Assembly (NCBI GenBank): GCA_013399695.1
Contig: VXAU01001334.1
Span: forward strand, 652,316 to 716,315
Reading direction: 5' to 3'
Origin: Formicarius rufipectus
Taxonomy: Eukaryota > Chordata > Aves > Passeriformes > Formicariidae
Length of the DNA: 64,000 nt
Shown here: positions 39,801-52,700 of the stretch, one piece after another
Layout of the letters: every line of letters starts with the position of its first letter
Position numbering within the stretch: the first letter of the stretch is position 1
Notes under the pieces: generated by a model
The model's database searches: none
Told to the model about the DNA's origin: nothing
Seen by the model: only the letters and a program-made list of their open reading frames with translations
Translations under genes and position numbers: made by a program

Positions 39801-42800
39801 CAAAGCAGAAGGTACAGTTTATGAGTCCACTTAAAAATCCAGTATTTGCAACAGTTGGTTATTTAAGCTGCCTGATTTTTAGTACCATTCATGCTTGTAT
39901 GTATCATCAAATAGTCCAGTGGAGTTACTGGAGATACACTTGTATCACAACTAGGTTGAGTGTGACTAGCATCAGGTCCTGAAAATTCAGCTATATGCCT
40001 GCAATTTGCAAATAACTCTATTAATGTAATATGACCTTGCAAGAGAATCGTAATACTTGCAATATTGTTCCTTTCTCCTTTCATTGTATGGAGTGTGGGC
40101 GCTGACTCGGTGGTTGACAGGTTTCTGTGAAAGTAGAATGAAATAAGAGAGATTAAATTCTGCCTCTGGAACCAGAGCAGCACAACAGCTATGGCATATT
40201 CACATTTCCCTTTCAATGGATGATATATGTATGAACATGTATGTGTTTTATGGTCACAGATAAGTAACTGTTATTTGAAATTTTGCCTCTAGAGATCAAG
40301 AACCTGATTCAAAGGTACAGAGATACAGATTCATAGTCACCAACTACAGAAAATGTAAAAGCATACATAAATCAGGGCCACAAAAGCATAAGCCAACTCA
40401 GTATTTCTTTCTTTAAAGTAAGGGATAAAGCGTACATTATTCTTTTGGGATGTGAAAGCTTTACTCACATGATTGAAAAAAAAAATTATGTAGAATTTTT
40501 TACTCAGATGATGAGAGAACAAACTAAAGTTGACTGAATTTACAATGAAAATGCATTCTTAAAATAGCATAAGAATGCCTTGTGTATTGCATAATTAGAA
40601 ATAAATATAAAGGTCTTGATTTATCTTATTTTTAAAATTTCCATTTTTTTCTATAAAGAAAAATGTGTCATTTCCACTGTAAAGGTTAAGCTTGGCCACT
40701 TTTGTCTCTCTCCACTCCTATTATGGCACAGCAGAGCAAACACCAAAAAAATTGTGTATGTTTTTTTTTTTTTTTTTAAATGAAGACACATAACCATCTA
40801 TTTCATGATGTTCAGGAATCCAAAGGTTTTATTTTGCATTCTTAATAATTGCAAATTTTACTGTATAGGTGGGTTCCACAAATATAAGCCATATGTTAAC
40901 ACCAAGAGGAAAAGTTTATGCTGAGCTAACTGTCTCTCAACTCTATCCTGGAGAATTCATGCTTGTAACTGGATCAGGGTCAGAACTCCATGATCTGAGG
41001 TTAGTTTATTTTTTATGGAGTAGTACACATTACCATAGTCACATTAATGTAGAAAAATTTTTACTAAGTTCCAAATTGTCAATTACCACTTAACAGACTT
41101 TTCTCAAAGTTCATGACAACTATACTTACTTATGGATTTTAGTTTCTTAGAAACTTGGTTGACTTTAATCTGAAGTATAAGCAATTGGATATTGGATTAT
41201 TGCTTATGTAAAAAGATAGAGAACTTACTGACAGTTATGTAATATACTTGATGGGAGGTAGTTCTTGTTTTGTTGTTGAACCTATTTGTGTTTGGCATAG
41301 TATGATGTAACACAGCACAGTTGTTCCTTTCTAGTGTGTTCTCTTACGCAAAAAAAAGAAAATTGCCTTTAAACACAGATGACCCCAGAGGCACTGACCT
41401 GGCCCATACAGATAGGTAGTGCAGCCTTTGTAATACTGTGGTAGTGTCTTCTGCCTTGGGCTCTGGGGTCACAAAGTGAAACAACAAAAAGAAAGGAAGC
41501 AGAAGAATTGCAGGGTGACTTTATTAAATTACTTTTCAAAGATGAGCATTGGAATTGACATTTCTAGTCCTCTTCTTACTGGAGATTGCTGGCAAATCAG
41601 TTAACCAAAATGAATCAACACATAAAATACTGGAACTTGCTACCCTAACATTCACAGAATAATGTACTGCTTAATAACATTCTCAGGGGAATCAGTAGGA
41701 CCAATGGCACATTCAGGAACCAAACCACAGAGCGACTTCTAATGTATTTAATTCTACAGATTTTCTGCGGTCCTGTTTGGTACTCCCTTATGCCTGAGAC
41801 CTTTTAACATCTCTTAACAATCTAGTACTTATTAAGATTTTTGGATATACTCATTTTATTTATCTTCTGAGCCTCCTGAAAGACAATTTGCAGCTGTTGT
41901 TTTTGATTAAATCCAAAATGAACTTCCTGCCAATACTTCAACTACTGTATTCAGGAAGGAACAAAATACTGCTTGTACAATTCTGTTGTCACAGAAATTT
42001 ATTTGAAGACTTCTTATGTTTATTGTGTTTATTGCTCACTGTTTTTGTACATTGACTTTTTATTAACACAATCTGGATCCAAAGACAGATATGTTATTGT
42101 ATGAGATCACTTCTTTCTGTTAACTTGAAAATACTCTTCCAGCCCTTTAAATTCTCTTCTTCCCTGGCTGTATCTGAGGTGCCTGTGTTCCTGTACCAGT
42201 GTTTCACCAGGAAACACTGTTTAGCATCAATGACGGGTTTGACTAAGGTAGCACATAGTTTTGTTGGGTTTGAGAAGGTGTGGGACTGGGACCTGATGGA
42301 GAGATGAACACTAACAAAAAGTTATTCTTATTAAATGCTAATCTAAATTAGTTATTTTTAATAAGAAGCGTAACACCAATGTTGTGTTTTATGTGCAGAT
42401 GGATTGAAGAGAAAGTAGTAACAGGTGGATATAAAGTTGAAATAGAAAACCTGACAGATGAGATGGGAGTTCTTGGTGTAGCAGGTCCATATGCGCGACA
42501 GGTCCTCCAGAAGTTGACAAATGAGGATCTGAGTGATAGTTCGTTTAAGTTTCTCCAGTGTAAACATCTAAAACTTCACAATATTGCTCTTACTGCCATT
42601 AGAATATCATACACAGGTAAGAAATGGGAAAAATATTCACTTAAGGAAAGAGACAATGAATAAAATAATAAATGTCACTAAAATTATGTTGAAAAATAAG
42701 TCTTATCATGTATTCATAAGAAGTAGACTTGTTACATTTAACATAAAAATGTGGGAGGAATCACAGAACATTGATTTCCAAATGTGATATGGTCAGCGTC

Positions 42801-43731
42801 TGTGCTGATTTTTTCCAAGACCTTTTTTTCTAGAAATACCCTATAGTGTAAATATTTATTTTGCACAACAAAAGGCCAGTTCTGATAACCTCTTTGGTAT
42901 TTGCTGCAAAACTAACGTCAAGAATTGTTTTTGGATCACCGTATATTAGTGTTTGTCATGTGCTTTGAAAATGTAATGCTGAAGTGCTTAGTATTTGGTT
43001 TTCTGACTTTTTTTTAAATTTATTTCTTTTTGCATACATCTGTAGTGTAATAAATTGAATTCAGAGCTTTCTGGAGCAGCTGAAGTCTCTGTAATTCATA
43101 TTCTCTTTCTGTTTTGCTAAATATAATACAATATACTTGTTCTTATTTACACTGAGTTACATTTGCTGCTCACTTGCCAAGTCATCTCTGATTATAATGC
43201 CCTTAAACTTAATTTATCATTGTAACTTCATTATGTGACCTTTCCTTGTCAGTTACTCTGTTTTTTTTCTTACCCCCAGTTTAAAACAGTTAAAATCAGA
43301 ATAACAATACCACTGCTTAAGACAGAGGGCACAAATCCTCTGGTGGTTCTTGCAGGGAATTAGGCTTGCTGTATGATAAAAGAATTGCCCCTAGAGCGTT
43401 AATCAACCCTAGAGTGTGAATAAACACGTATAGCATTGATCCCCACTTTTGACCGAGGACAGGAGTGTATTTACAAGGATTATTTCCTTGAGCTGATGAA
43501 ACCATTCATCTTTTTTGTATAACAGGTGAATTGGGCTGGGAGCTGTATCATAGAAAAGAAGATTCTCTAGCTCTTTACAATGCAATCATGGAAGCTGGCC
43601 AAAAAGAGGGAATTGATGACTTTGGAACATATGCTTTGAATACTTTAAGGCTGGAAAAGGGATTCCGAGCCTGGGGAGCAGAGGTCAGAAAATCTTCTAT
43701 ATTATTCCTGCTGGGGTTTTGTTTTGTCGTT

Positions 43732-43763
<32 letters not shown>

Positions 43764-46700
43764 TTGGGGGGGAGGTTTTNCTCAATTTTATTTTTTTTAA
43801 TGACTGTACAGCTTATAGTCAGAGTTAGCATAGCTGGTATTTGCACAAGTTTCTCAATTTAGTATTAAAAGAAAATTTACCTTGAGCAGGAAAAGCTGCT
43901 ATAATTCTGATTGATTATTTTTCTAAACAAAAATAGTGTATTCCATTGCACTGATGGCAAAGAGACACTTATTTTGATTCAGGAATGGTTTTCTCTCTTG
44001 TGAGTAACAAAATTATGAGAGTTTTGCTGAGCTCTAGTGTTTTAAAATCAAAAATTTGGCTGACAGATCCTGAAAATGTTTTATTTCTGTAATAAGTATG
44101 TCATGAGAGGCCAATTATTCTTGCTTCATAATGTATTTGGAACTTTTTTATTTCCCATTAGCTTGTTTCTGCAGAACTTGCTCACTCACAATAAAGAACT
44201 ACTCAGGGGGTCTAGAGAATTTGGGAAAGATCAGTATAATTTCTGCTTACTTGAAATTTTTCCTCATTCCATTGCAATGAAAGAACTCGAGGGTGAAATG
44301 GTGGGCCTTTAGGGGTTCTTTTTGTTTAATAATTATTTTCATTCTTTCTTCAAATGCTGCTTAACAAATTATTACCCCTGCACCTAACAGGAAGGTGGTG
44401 AATGAAATGGGCTTTATGTTTTATTTTCCTCTCCAGCTAAGACATTCTGCTGTGTTGCAAATGATGTGCATACCTCAGTTACTCAATCTTCTACAGGTTC
44501 CAGTCTGCTGTGATGAAAAATCCTATTTCTTACTGAAACGTGTTTACTTTGCATATTGAAACTTAGATGGCTGATTTGCATATCTATCTGTTATATTAGC
44601 CATGACAGTAGATACACTGTTTAAGTTGCATATTGGGAGCTTTCAGTGTATCCAAATGGAAGTTGTACGTATGCAGCAGGGAAGACATTGACACAGGAGT
44701 GGATAGAAGTATGCATAGGAAGAATAAATAACCCCCCCAACCCAAAAGCCATAATGGTCCATCATAGCTGGATGGTGAATTTATATCTTTTAACAGATGA
44801 ACTGTGACACTAATCCCTTGGAAGCTGGACTGGAATATTTTGTAAAGCTAAACAAGGTATGTCTTATTATTTTCAGTGTGTTCTGTTATGTCAAAGATTA
44901 TTCCTTTAAATGTTTGACCATGAAAAATGTCATTATCTTTGAAAATAAAATAGATTTAGATAATGAACCATGCAACTATGATTATAAGAATAATTACTTT
45001 TTTGATACCAGCTTGTTTAAAAAATTTTTTCCCATGTTTCTTGCTAGCAAAGTTATGCAATAGATTGGAAAGTTGCAAATACTAAATCTTGGATGCATAA
45101 AAATAAGAGAAATTTTAGTCATGTACTTTTGTAAACATATAGTATATATGAGTACAAGTTGAACACACCTGTTCATATTTTGAAAATGTTTTACCTGCTT
45201 ATTCTTGTTAAAGCAGATGTCTCTAGGATCTTCTTCCTTGACTATAATTAGTGAAAAACAAATATATGTTTTTAGAAACACTGACTGACAACTGACAACA
45301 AGAAGTTAAATATAAGTTAAATTAATATTTTGGTTTTAAAAATAATTAGTTGTTCATAGAATTTCTGAAAAGATCCTCTGCTCATAACTTGTTCCCACTT
45401 GATTTGAAGTTTAGAGAATGGAGCTAGTTGCATTGAAATGTGCAGTTAAAAAAAAAAAAAAAAAAGGAAAAGATGTTATTCTATCTCTTTTTATCAGCAA
45501 CCTCACTTTCTTGTATTAATATTTTGGTAATTCACATTCTTTATATCTATAGTCTAATAGATACAGAAATTGCTTGTAATTCTTTTCTGGTCCAAATGAA
45601 TCCCAAACCAAATGTCCAAGCTCTGTCAAACAGAGGACCTTTCAATGAAACTTTGTGAAATCCTGCCCTGTGCAGATCTAAAGTCATCTGCTCCTGTCTG
45701 TTAGACCATCAACTCAAATAGTAGTGAAATTTTTAACATGAAAAATCTGATCCTAGAGATTTCAAGTGAGGTACCTTGAATGAGGGGCATTTTTTTTTAC
45801 TTAATATTTTGCCTCAATTTTGTATCTGTAAATTAAAGTGCCAACATTTTTACGAAGGGGAGATCAAGAAAAAAAGAATGTGAAACAAGATGAAACAATT
45901 TCATCTTTACAATGATGTAATGTACTACAGGGGCAAACTCTTCTTATTTATGCTCCCTTTATACCTGAAATGGTAATAAATCAGGTAATAAATGATCCTT
46001 GATATTTTTGCTATGTTATGTGGAGGTACTGTAGATAAAAAGAATTCCAAACTTTAAGTTACAGATCCAAATAAAAAGCAAATCGTAAACTTTGTGTAGG
46101 AAAGAATTATGGAAGTGTGTTTAACCTAAAATTATGCTATTATATTTAGGAGACAATTTCACTGACCATATCAGGAACAAGCCCAGGAAGGTGTTTTTCC
46201 TCCCCAGCTGTTGAACCTGTCTATAAAGTCCTTCAACCTGTGCAGTATTGAGGCAAGGTGCTCCCAGGAACGTCAGTGGGAGTGCTCCTCCAGCTCTAGT
46301 CGAGTTACAGCTGTTGGGTAGTATAATTTTGCCCTAATCAAAGTGACACGTGCAAGGGAAATACAGGCTCTTATAAATTAGGATTATGGTGTGTTTACAA
46401 ATCAAGGATTCCCATCTCAAGAGATTAGCAGGATTGTAGGGAAATGCAGTAAAAAAAACCCAAAAAAACCAAAACACAAAAAAACCCAAACCAAACAAAA
46501 GAGTTACTATTACTCAGTTTTTATATGTTTTTTTTTTTTCCTTTAATGTAAGTTGAAAAGCTGCCATAAACAGAGAGAGTCATTGCTTGCCAAAATACCC
46601 ATGCAGAACATAAAAAGGCACTAATGCGCATGAAGCACTTGATTCTTTAATTGCTCTGCAACCTCTCTGCATGGGTGAAATGCAGGGTTGGAGCAGTTCT

Positions 46701-49700
46701 TTGTAGCAGATACTCACACTGTAAGCGAATGGGCATGGAATGAATATCCAGCAGAAATGCAGGGTGTCAGCCTGAAGCATTTGCCAGTTTTGCTGAAGTA
46801 ATGTGAAAAAGTGAATAATCAATGTTTTTTTTATTGACTCAAATGAGGATAGGTGTGACTGTATGTTGACACTTCAGAGGTAACTGAGCTAATTCAGATA
46901 TTGGAAGCACTCTAAACACTGTAGCATGAAATGCAGTGTGAGATTATTTACTCTTCTTCTTGGCAGTTTGAGTCCCAATTCCATGCCTCTGGTTTTGTTG
47001 TACATGTGGCATAGCATAGGCCTCAGCATTCTTCACAGGCTGCTGTGACTGAAGACAAGCAAAGTACTCTATTTGTTCCCTGTTCCTATTCTCAGGGAAA
47101 CTTTCCCCCCCCAAAAGGGGAAACAAGATAAAATCTACAAGCAACAGATATTTAAATACTTCTTTTTTACATTTTGGTCTGTTGGGTTCCTCACAAGGAT
47201 TATTCCTTTAAGCATGCGCCCCCAGGTGGGGGACGTGCTGATTTCTGTGTAAATTAAAACCAAAACACACAGTTCAGTTAATTACTAGAGCACTTATTAT
47301 TGTGCAGCAAGAAGTTGAAATAGTTCCCAAAATATGCAAAAAGACTTCAGCATAAGTGAGTCTTGAGTGATATGTCATGGAAAACAAAAACAGTTTTAAA
47401 ACAGATTAAAATGAATGAAGAACCAGATGCCAGTGAAGATAATATGATCCAAAACAATTTTAATTTTCACAAGAGAACATTCAAATGTCTGTGGAATATA
47501 TATGAGGAGATGTAATTTGTCGATAAAATCCTGATGATCTCTCTGTTTGAAAAGTGTAGTGTATGCATCATCTTCAGGTACATATGGACTAGTAATTTTT
47601 TGTGATTAATAATAGGACAAATTCTCGAAAGTTTAAGCAGATCTTTTAAAAAAATTTTTTTTACTCCCTCACAGTATGTGAAATTATAGCATGGCAATAA
47701 GTAAACACCTTTCCTCAGAATTTCTGTGGCAACTTTCATTTTGAAAGGCTGAGGAGATGGCATTGTTCCAGGTGCTTTCCTCTAAACTACTTGATAATCC
47801 CTTTTTCTCTAAAGTTGGTATTAATTGCTCCCTTGCACGGATGAACAGGATGGGTTGCAATTAAAACAAAGTGGAGGAACAGTAATTGCTGAATTAAGGA
47901 AGGAAAAGTTGCAATTCTTTTTGCTCCTTGTCCAAGAATACTGTTCTGCACTTTCTCAGGTTTTCAAGTGCTCAAAGATATAGTATATCAGCCCTGAATG
48001 CTTAAAACAGCCTTATTTTTGTCTTGAGCACAATGGACCAAAAGTTCCTGTAAAACTTGATAGTAGAGTGAAAAACATCTATGCCAGTTTCAGTAGCTCA
48101 TAGAAATGAACTCTTTCAGAAAGGTTTTCCCTGGGAATCCAACACAGCGACAACATTCATTAAGAGCATAAGGTCTGCAGTTGGCTCTTTCTAGGTTTGT
48201 GACTATGTTGCTGTATCCTAGACTGCCATCTTCTGGTCTTGCTCTCTGCATGACCAGACCACTGCCATTTGGAAAGAGAATGCAGCAGACGACGGAAACC
48301 CTTTGGAACTCTGCTGTAGTGTGCCTTTACAGCATCCGAGTGCTTAGCTCGTATTCAGTGTTTGTTTCCACTAGGAGAAACTACTGTTACAAGAGGCAGT
48401 GTTTCTTTGCCTCAGCCCTCTTTATTTACTGGGACAGTTTCTTTTTTTCTCCATTTGAAGCTTCTTTGCACATTTCCCACTCTGCTCTGCACTGGAACAG
48501 CCTCACCTTGAATACTGCGTGTAGTTTTGGGCACCACAATATAAGAAAGATATTGAGCTCTTAGAGAGCATTTAAAGGAGGGCAATGAAGATGGTGAAGA
48601 GACTTGAGAGGAAGCCGTAGGAGGAGCAGCTGATGGCACTTGGTCTGTTCAGCCGGAGAAGAGGAGACTGAGGGGAGACCTTATTGCAGTTACAACTTCC
48701 TCGTGAGGAAAAGAGGAGGAGCAGGCACTGATCTCTTCTTTTTGGTGACCACTGACAGGACCCAAGGGAATGGGCTGAAGTTGGGTCAGGGGAGGTTTGG
48801 GTTGCATATCAGGAAAAAGTTCTTCCCCCAGAGGGTGGTTGGGCACTGGAACAGGCTCCCCAGGGCAGTGGTCACAGTGCCAAGCATTACAGAGTTCAAG
48901 AAGTATTTGGATGATCCTCTCAGGTACACAATATGACTCTTGGGGATGGTCCTGTGCAGGGTTGAGGGTTGGACTCGATGATTCTTGTGTGTCCCTTCCA
49001 ACTCAGCACATTCTGTGATTGTGTGATTTTGTGATTTTTTTTATATCCAGAATCTTCTACTTTTTCTTAGGTCTACCCTACCAGCGATTTTTTTTTTTTT
49101 AAAATACCAACCTAAATCCTTCTCCTTTGTCTCTTGCTCCTTTCCTTGTCTACTTATCACTAATTGCATCTCATCTCCTCCAACCCTACTCAGTGACTTT
49201 CATTGTCAAAATGCATATCAGGCTACAAGTACTACCTCTTTTTCTTACTTTGACATTTGGTGGTTTTTACCAGTGCACCTATTGGACACGAGTAATTGCT
49301 TCGTTATGCATTATGTGTAAAAGTTGTGTCATGCAGAGCAGCTTCTCACAGATGGGTGAAAGACAAGATGCAGTCCTTGAGTGTTGATCTAACCTCCAAC
49401 ATATCTATAGATAAGTTGTTATCTCATGCCAAACTAGGATAAGCAGTTCTACATGTATGCATCCATCATTTTATTCAGCTAGTAGCAGGTTTAGACTTAC
49501 AGTTTCATGTCCTCCTTTTTCTAGTAATTTGTTTTCATCCTGGCTACTTTGTCAGAACTTTCCCTCAGTTGTTTAAGTCTAACTTATACTGTTCCCATGG
49601 TCTAAGGTGCTATGTCCTGATGTATTGAAGCACAAAACCATAGAACTTTCTGGGGGAAAGGCACAGGGGTTCTTTGTTGAGTTTGGGTGTTTGTTTGTTG

Positions 49701-52700
49701 TTGTGGGGTTTTTTTTTGTTTGGTTGGTTTGGTTTTTGTTTGTTTTTGTTTGATTTTGGTTGTTGTTGTTTTTTGGTTTTTGGGGTTTTTTTTGTAAATT
49801 CATGGGTACAGATTGAAGAAAGAACACCAAACGAATCTTAAGCTGTACCATAAACTGCAGAAAGCATACCCTCCAAAAAGGGAGCACTAGCAGAATCACC
49901 AGTCCTGCCATGAGTTTCCAGAGCCCTGGCCAGAAACACCACCTGGCACTAGATGAAGAGAAAGGGTGGGGAAAGTGACAGGATGTATGTGCTGGCTGTA
50001 GGTCTCTGCACCATTGCAGTCTATCTAGTCATTTTTATCATTATTCATGTAAAATGCTACTGTTCTGAGCTGGTAGCACCCGGCACTTGCAGAAACACAG
50101 AGGCAAGGAATAAAACAACCACTTGTAGTTATTTGTGTTTTCCATTTCTTCATTATTTGTTAGGGTTTTTTTCTGTTGTGGTTTTGTGGGGCTTTTGTTT
50201 GTTTGGTTCTCCTTAAACAATCACTGACTTCAAAGCAAGATGTGTATTTGTGAGACCACAGCACATGATTCATCATAATCTTCTTGCTTCTAAATCCAGT
50301 ATAGCACAGACTTGGTGGCTGGAATGCCTGGCACTTGCTGTCCAGGTCTACTGGAGCAGTGCTCCAGCCTGATGTGACTCAGTCTGAACTTCAGGAATTT
50401 CTGCATGTCCCCCTTATTGCCACTGTCTGCCCTTCCTTCACTTCTCCAACTTGTATTCCTCCTGTTCTAAGAATGACTACAATAGTGGTGACTGATCTCA
50501 CTCCATTTCCTACAGTTGCAGGTGTTTCTGCAAAGCAGACAAGTGGGAGGGAACTGCCAGTAGCTGAATATTTTGTAACTGAGGATTTTGTAACTGCTAT
50601 TATGTATCATGCCAATGGGGCAATCTGGTGTGTATCTGGCAATTTAGTTGAATACAATTGTTTTGTTCTGCCTAGTCTGTACCTTGGGGGGTAAAAAATA
50701 GATAGAATTTGCAAGCCACTGTTCCTAGTATTGACTGCACAGTTATTAGAAATAAAGATACCCAGCTTGATTACTATTTTATTGTCTGTCCTAACCCTCA
50801 GCATCTTTGAAATGGGTTTTCCCTTAGTTCACAAGGAACTTTGTCCAGAACCACAATGTTTATAACAGCTCTTTTTTATCTTTTTTTTTTCTTTCTCTCT
50901 CTCTCTCTTTTTTTTTTTTTTTNNNNNNNNNNNNNNNNNNNNNNNTTTTTTTTTTTTTTTGGCTCCTTTTTCCTATTTGTTATCTACCCAGCCAACTATG
51001 TTGTATGGGTTCCATTTGAGTCACATGCAAGTCTCCAACCTTAACTCTGAGGTCTCAGGTTCATGGCTCCTGGTAGGAAAAATAAGCTCATCGCTGTGAA
51101 CCTGATCACAGTACTGCCTAGTATCTTTACTGATGATCTGAGTGAGGGGATTGAGTGCACCCTTAGTAAGCGTATGGATGACACTAAGTTGGGTGGGAGT
51201 ATTATTCTGCTGAAGGGGAGGAGGGTTATGTAGATGGATCTGGACAGGCTGGATCCATGAACTGAGGCCAGTGGTATAAAGTTCATCAAGGCCAAATGAC
51301 AGATCCTGCACTTGGATGACAAGAACCCCAGAGAGTGCTACAGGATAAGGGAAGAGTGGCTGGAAAGTGGCTCAGTGGAAAAGGAGTTGGGGTGATGATT
51401 GACAGCAACAGCGGCTGAACATGAGCCCGCACTGTTTGCCCAGGTGTCCAAGAAGGCCAGTGACATTCTAGCTTTTATCAGCAATAGTGTGGCCAGCAGG
51501 ACCAGGGCAGTGATCAGGACTGGTGAGGCCACACCTTGAATCAGGTGCTCAGTTCTGGGCCCCTCACTACAAGAAAGACATTGAGGTGCTGGAGTGAGTT
51601 CAGAGAAGGGCAGTGAGGTTGGTGAACGGTCTGGAGCAAAAGTCTTGTGAGGAGCAGCTGAGGGAGCTGGGGTTGTTCAGCCTGGAGGAGGCTAAGGGGA
51701 AACCTTATTTCTTTCTACAACTACTTGAAAGGAAGGTGTATCCAGTTGGGGGTCAGTCTCTTCTCCCAGGCAACCAGTGACAGAATAAGAGGAAATGGCC
51801 TCAAGCTGCATCAGATGCGGTTCAAGTTGGACACAAGGAAGAATTTCTTCATGGAAAGTGTTGTTAAGTATTGGAAAGGATGGCCTAAGGAGGTGGTGGA
51901 GTCACCATCCCTGAAGGTGTTAAATGACTGGATGTGATACTTGGTCTAGCTGACAAGGTGGTTATTGGTCAAAGATTGGACTGAGTGATCTCAGAAGTCT
52001 TTTCCAACTTGAATGATCACTGTGATTCCGTGGTAGAATCAGGCTAGTGGAATCAGCTCAACATGATCACATACAAAAATACTGTCCCATATACCATTGA
52101 GGATTCAGAGACTTGCTGATGACTACCCCCATACTTGTCACAAATTTAGGCAGTCTGCTTCCAGAAATATGAGCATCTGCCTGTACCTTTCTAAGCAAGC
52201 TGAAAAAGGCAACTCCAAACAACAGAATTATTCTTTACCTAACATGCTGCATTATCCCATAAAATGGTAGATACGGGAAAAAAACATACCTATCTTAAAA
52301 CAAGAATATGGAGTAACTTTCCAGTTATGCAGCCTGACACAGACACCAAAGTGAAATACTAACAAGTATTTGGTTGATATGACATCAAAAGGAAATGTGT
52401 TCACAGAGAGAGGCCCAAACTTTAGGATCTAGGTATTTGAATTTTCTTTTTTTTTTTTTTTCCCCCATAGAAACTGAAATGATGCACAGTCTTCTGGCTT
52501 ACAACCTTAATTGGGCAGATAGTATTGTTGCATATCTCACTACATGTGTATTTCTGCATTGAAATTACTGATATTAAAGGACTGAGATCTAGGGAAAAAA
52601 CATAGTGAATGAAGTTACCAAGATACAATGTACAAATATAAAAATACCAAGATACTGTCTAAGATTTGATTTCATCTAGATTTCAAACAAAATACTTAGG

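Noticed and set aside
48640..48936. 98-codon open frame
   Set aside because: It is the end of CR1 ORF2 plus 3'UTR, not a host gene.
49579..49911. 110-codon minus-strand open frame rich in Asn, Lys and Thr
   Set aside because: It is the translation of the T/G low-complexity tract at 49680-49794.
50335..50694. 119-codon open frame in DMGDH intron 14
   Set aside because: No recognisable domain, no promoter or splice context, and length expected by chance over this much sequence.
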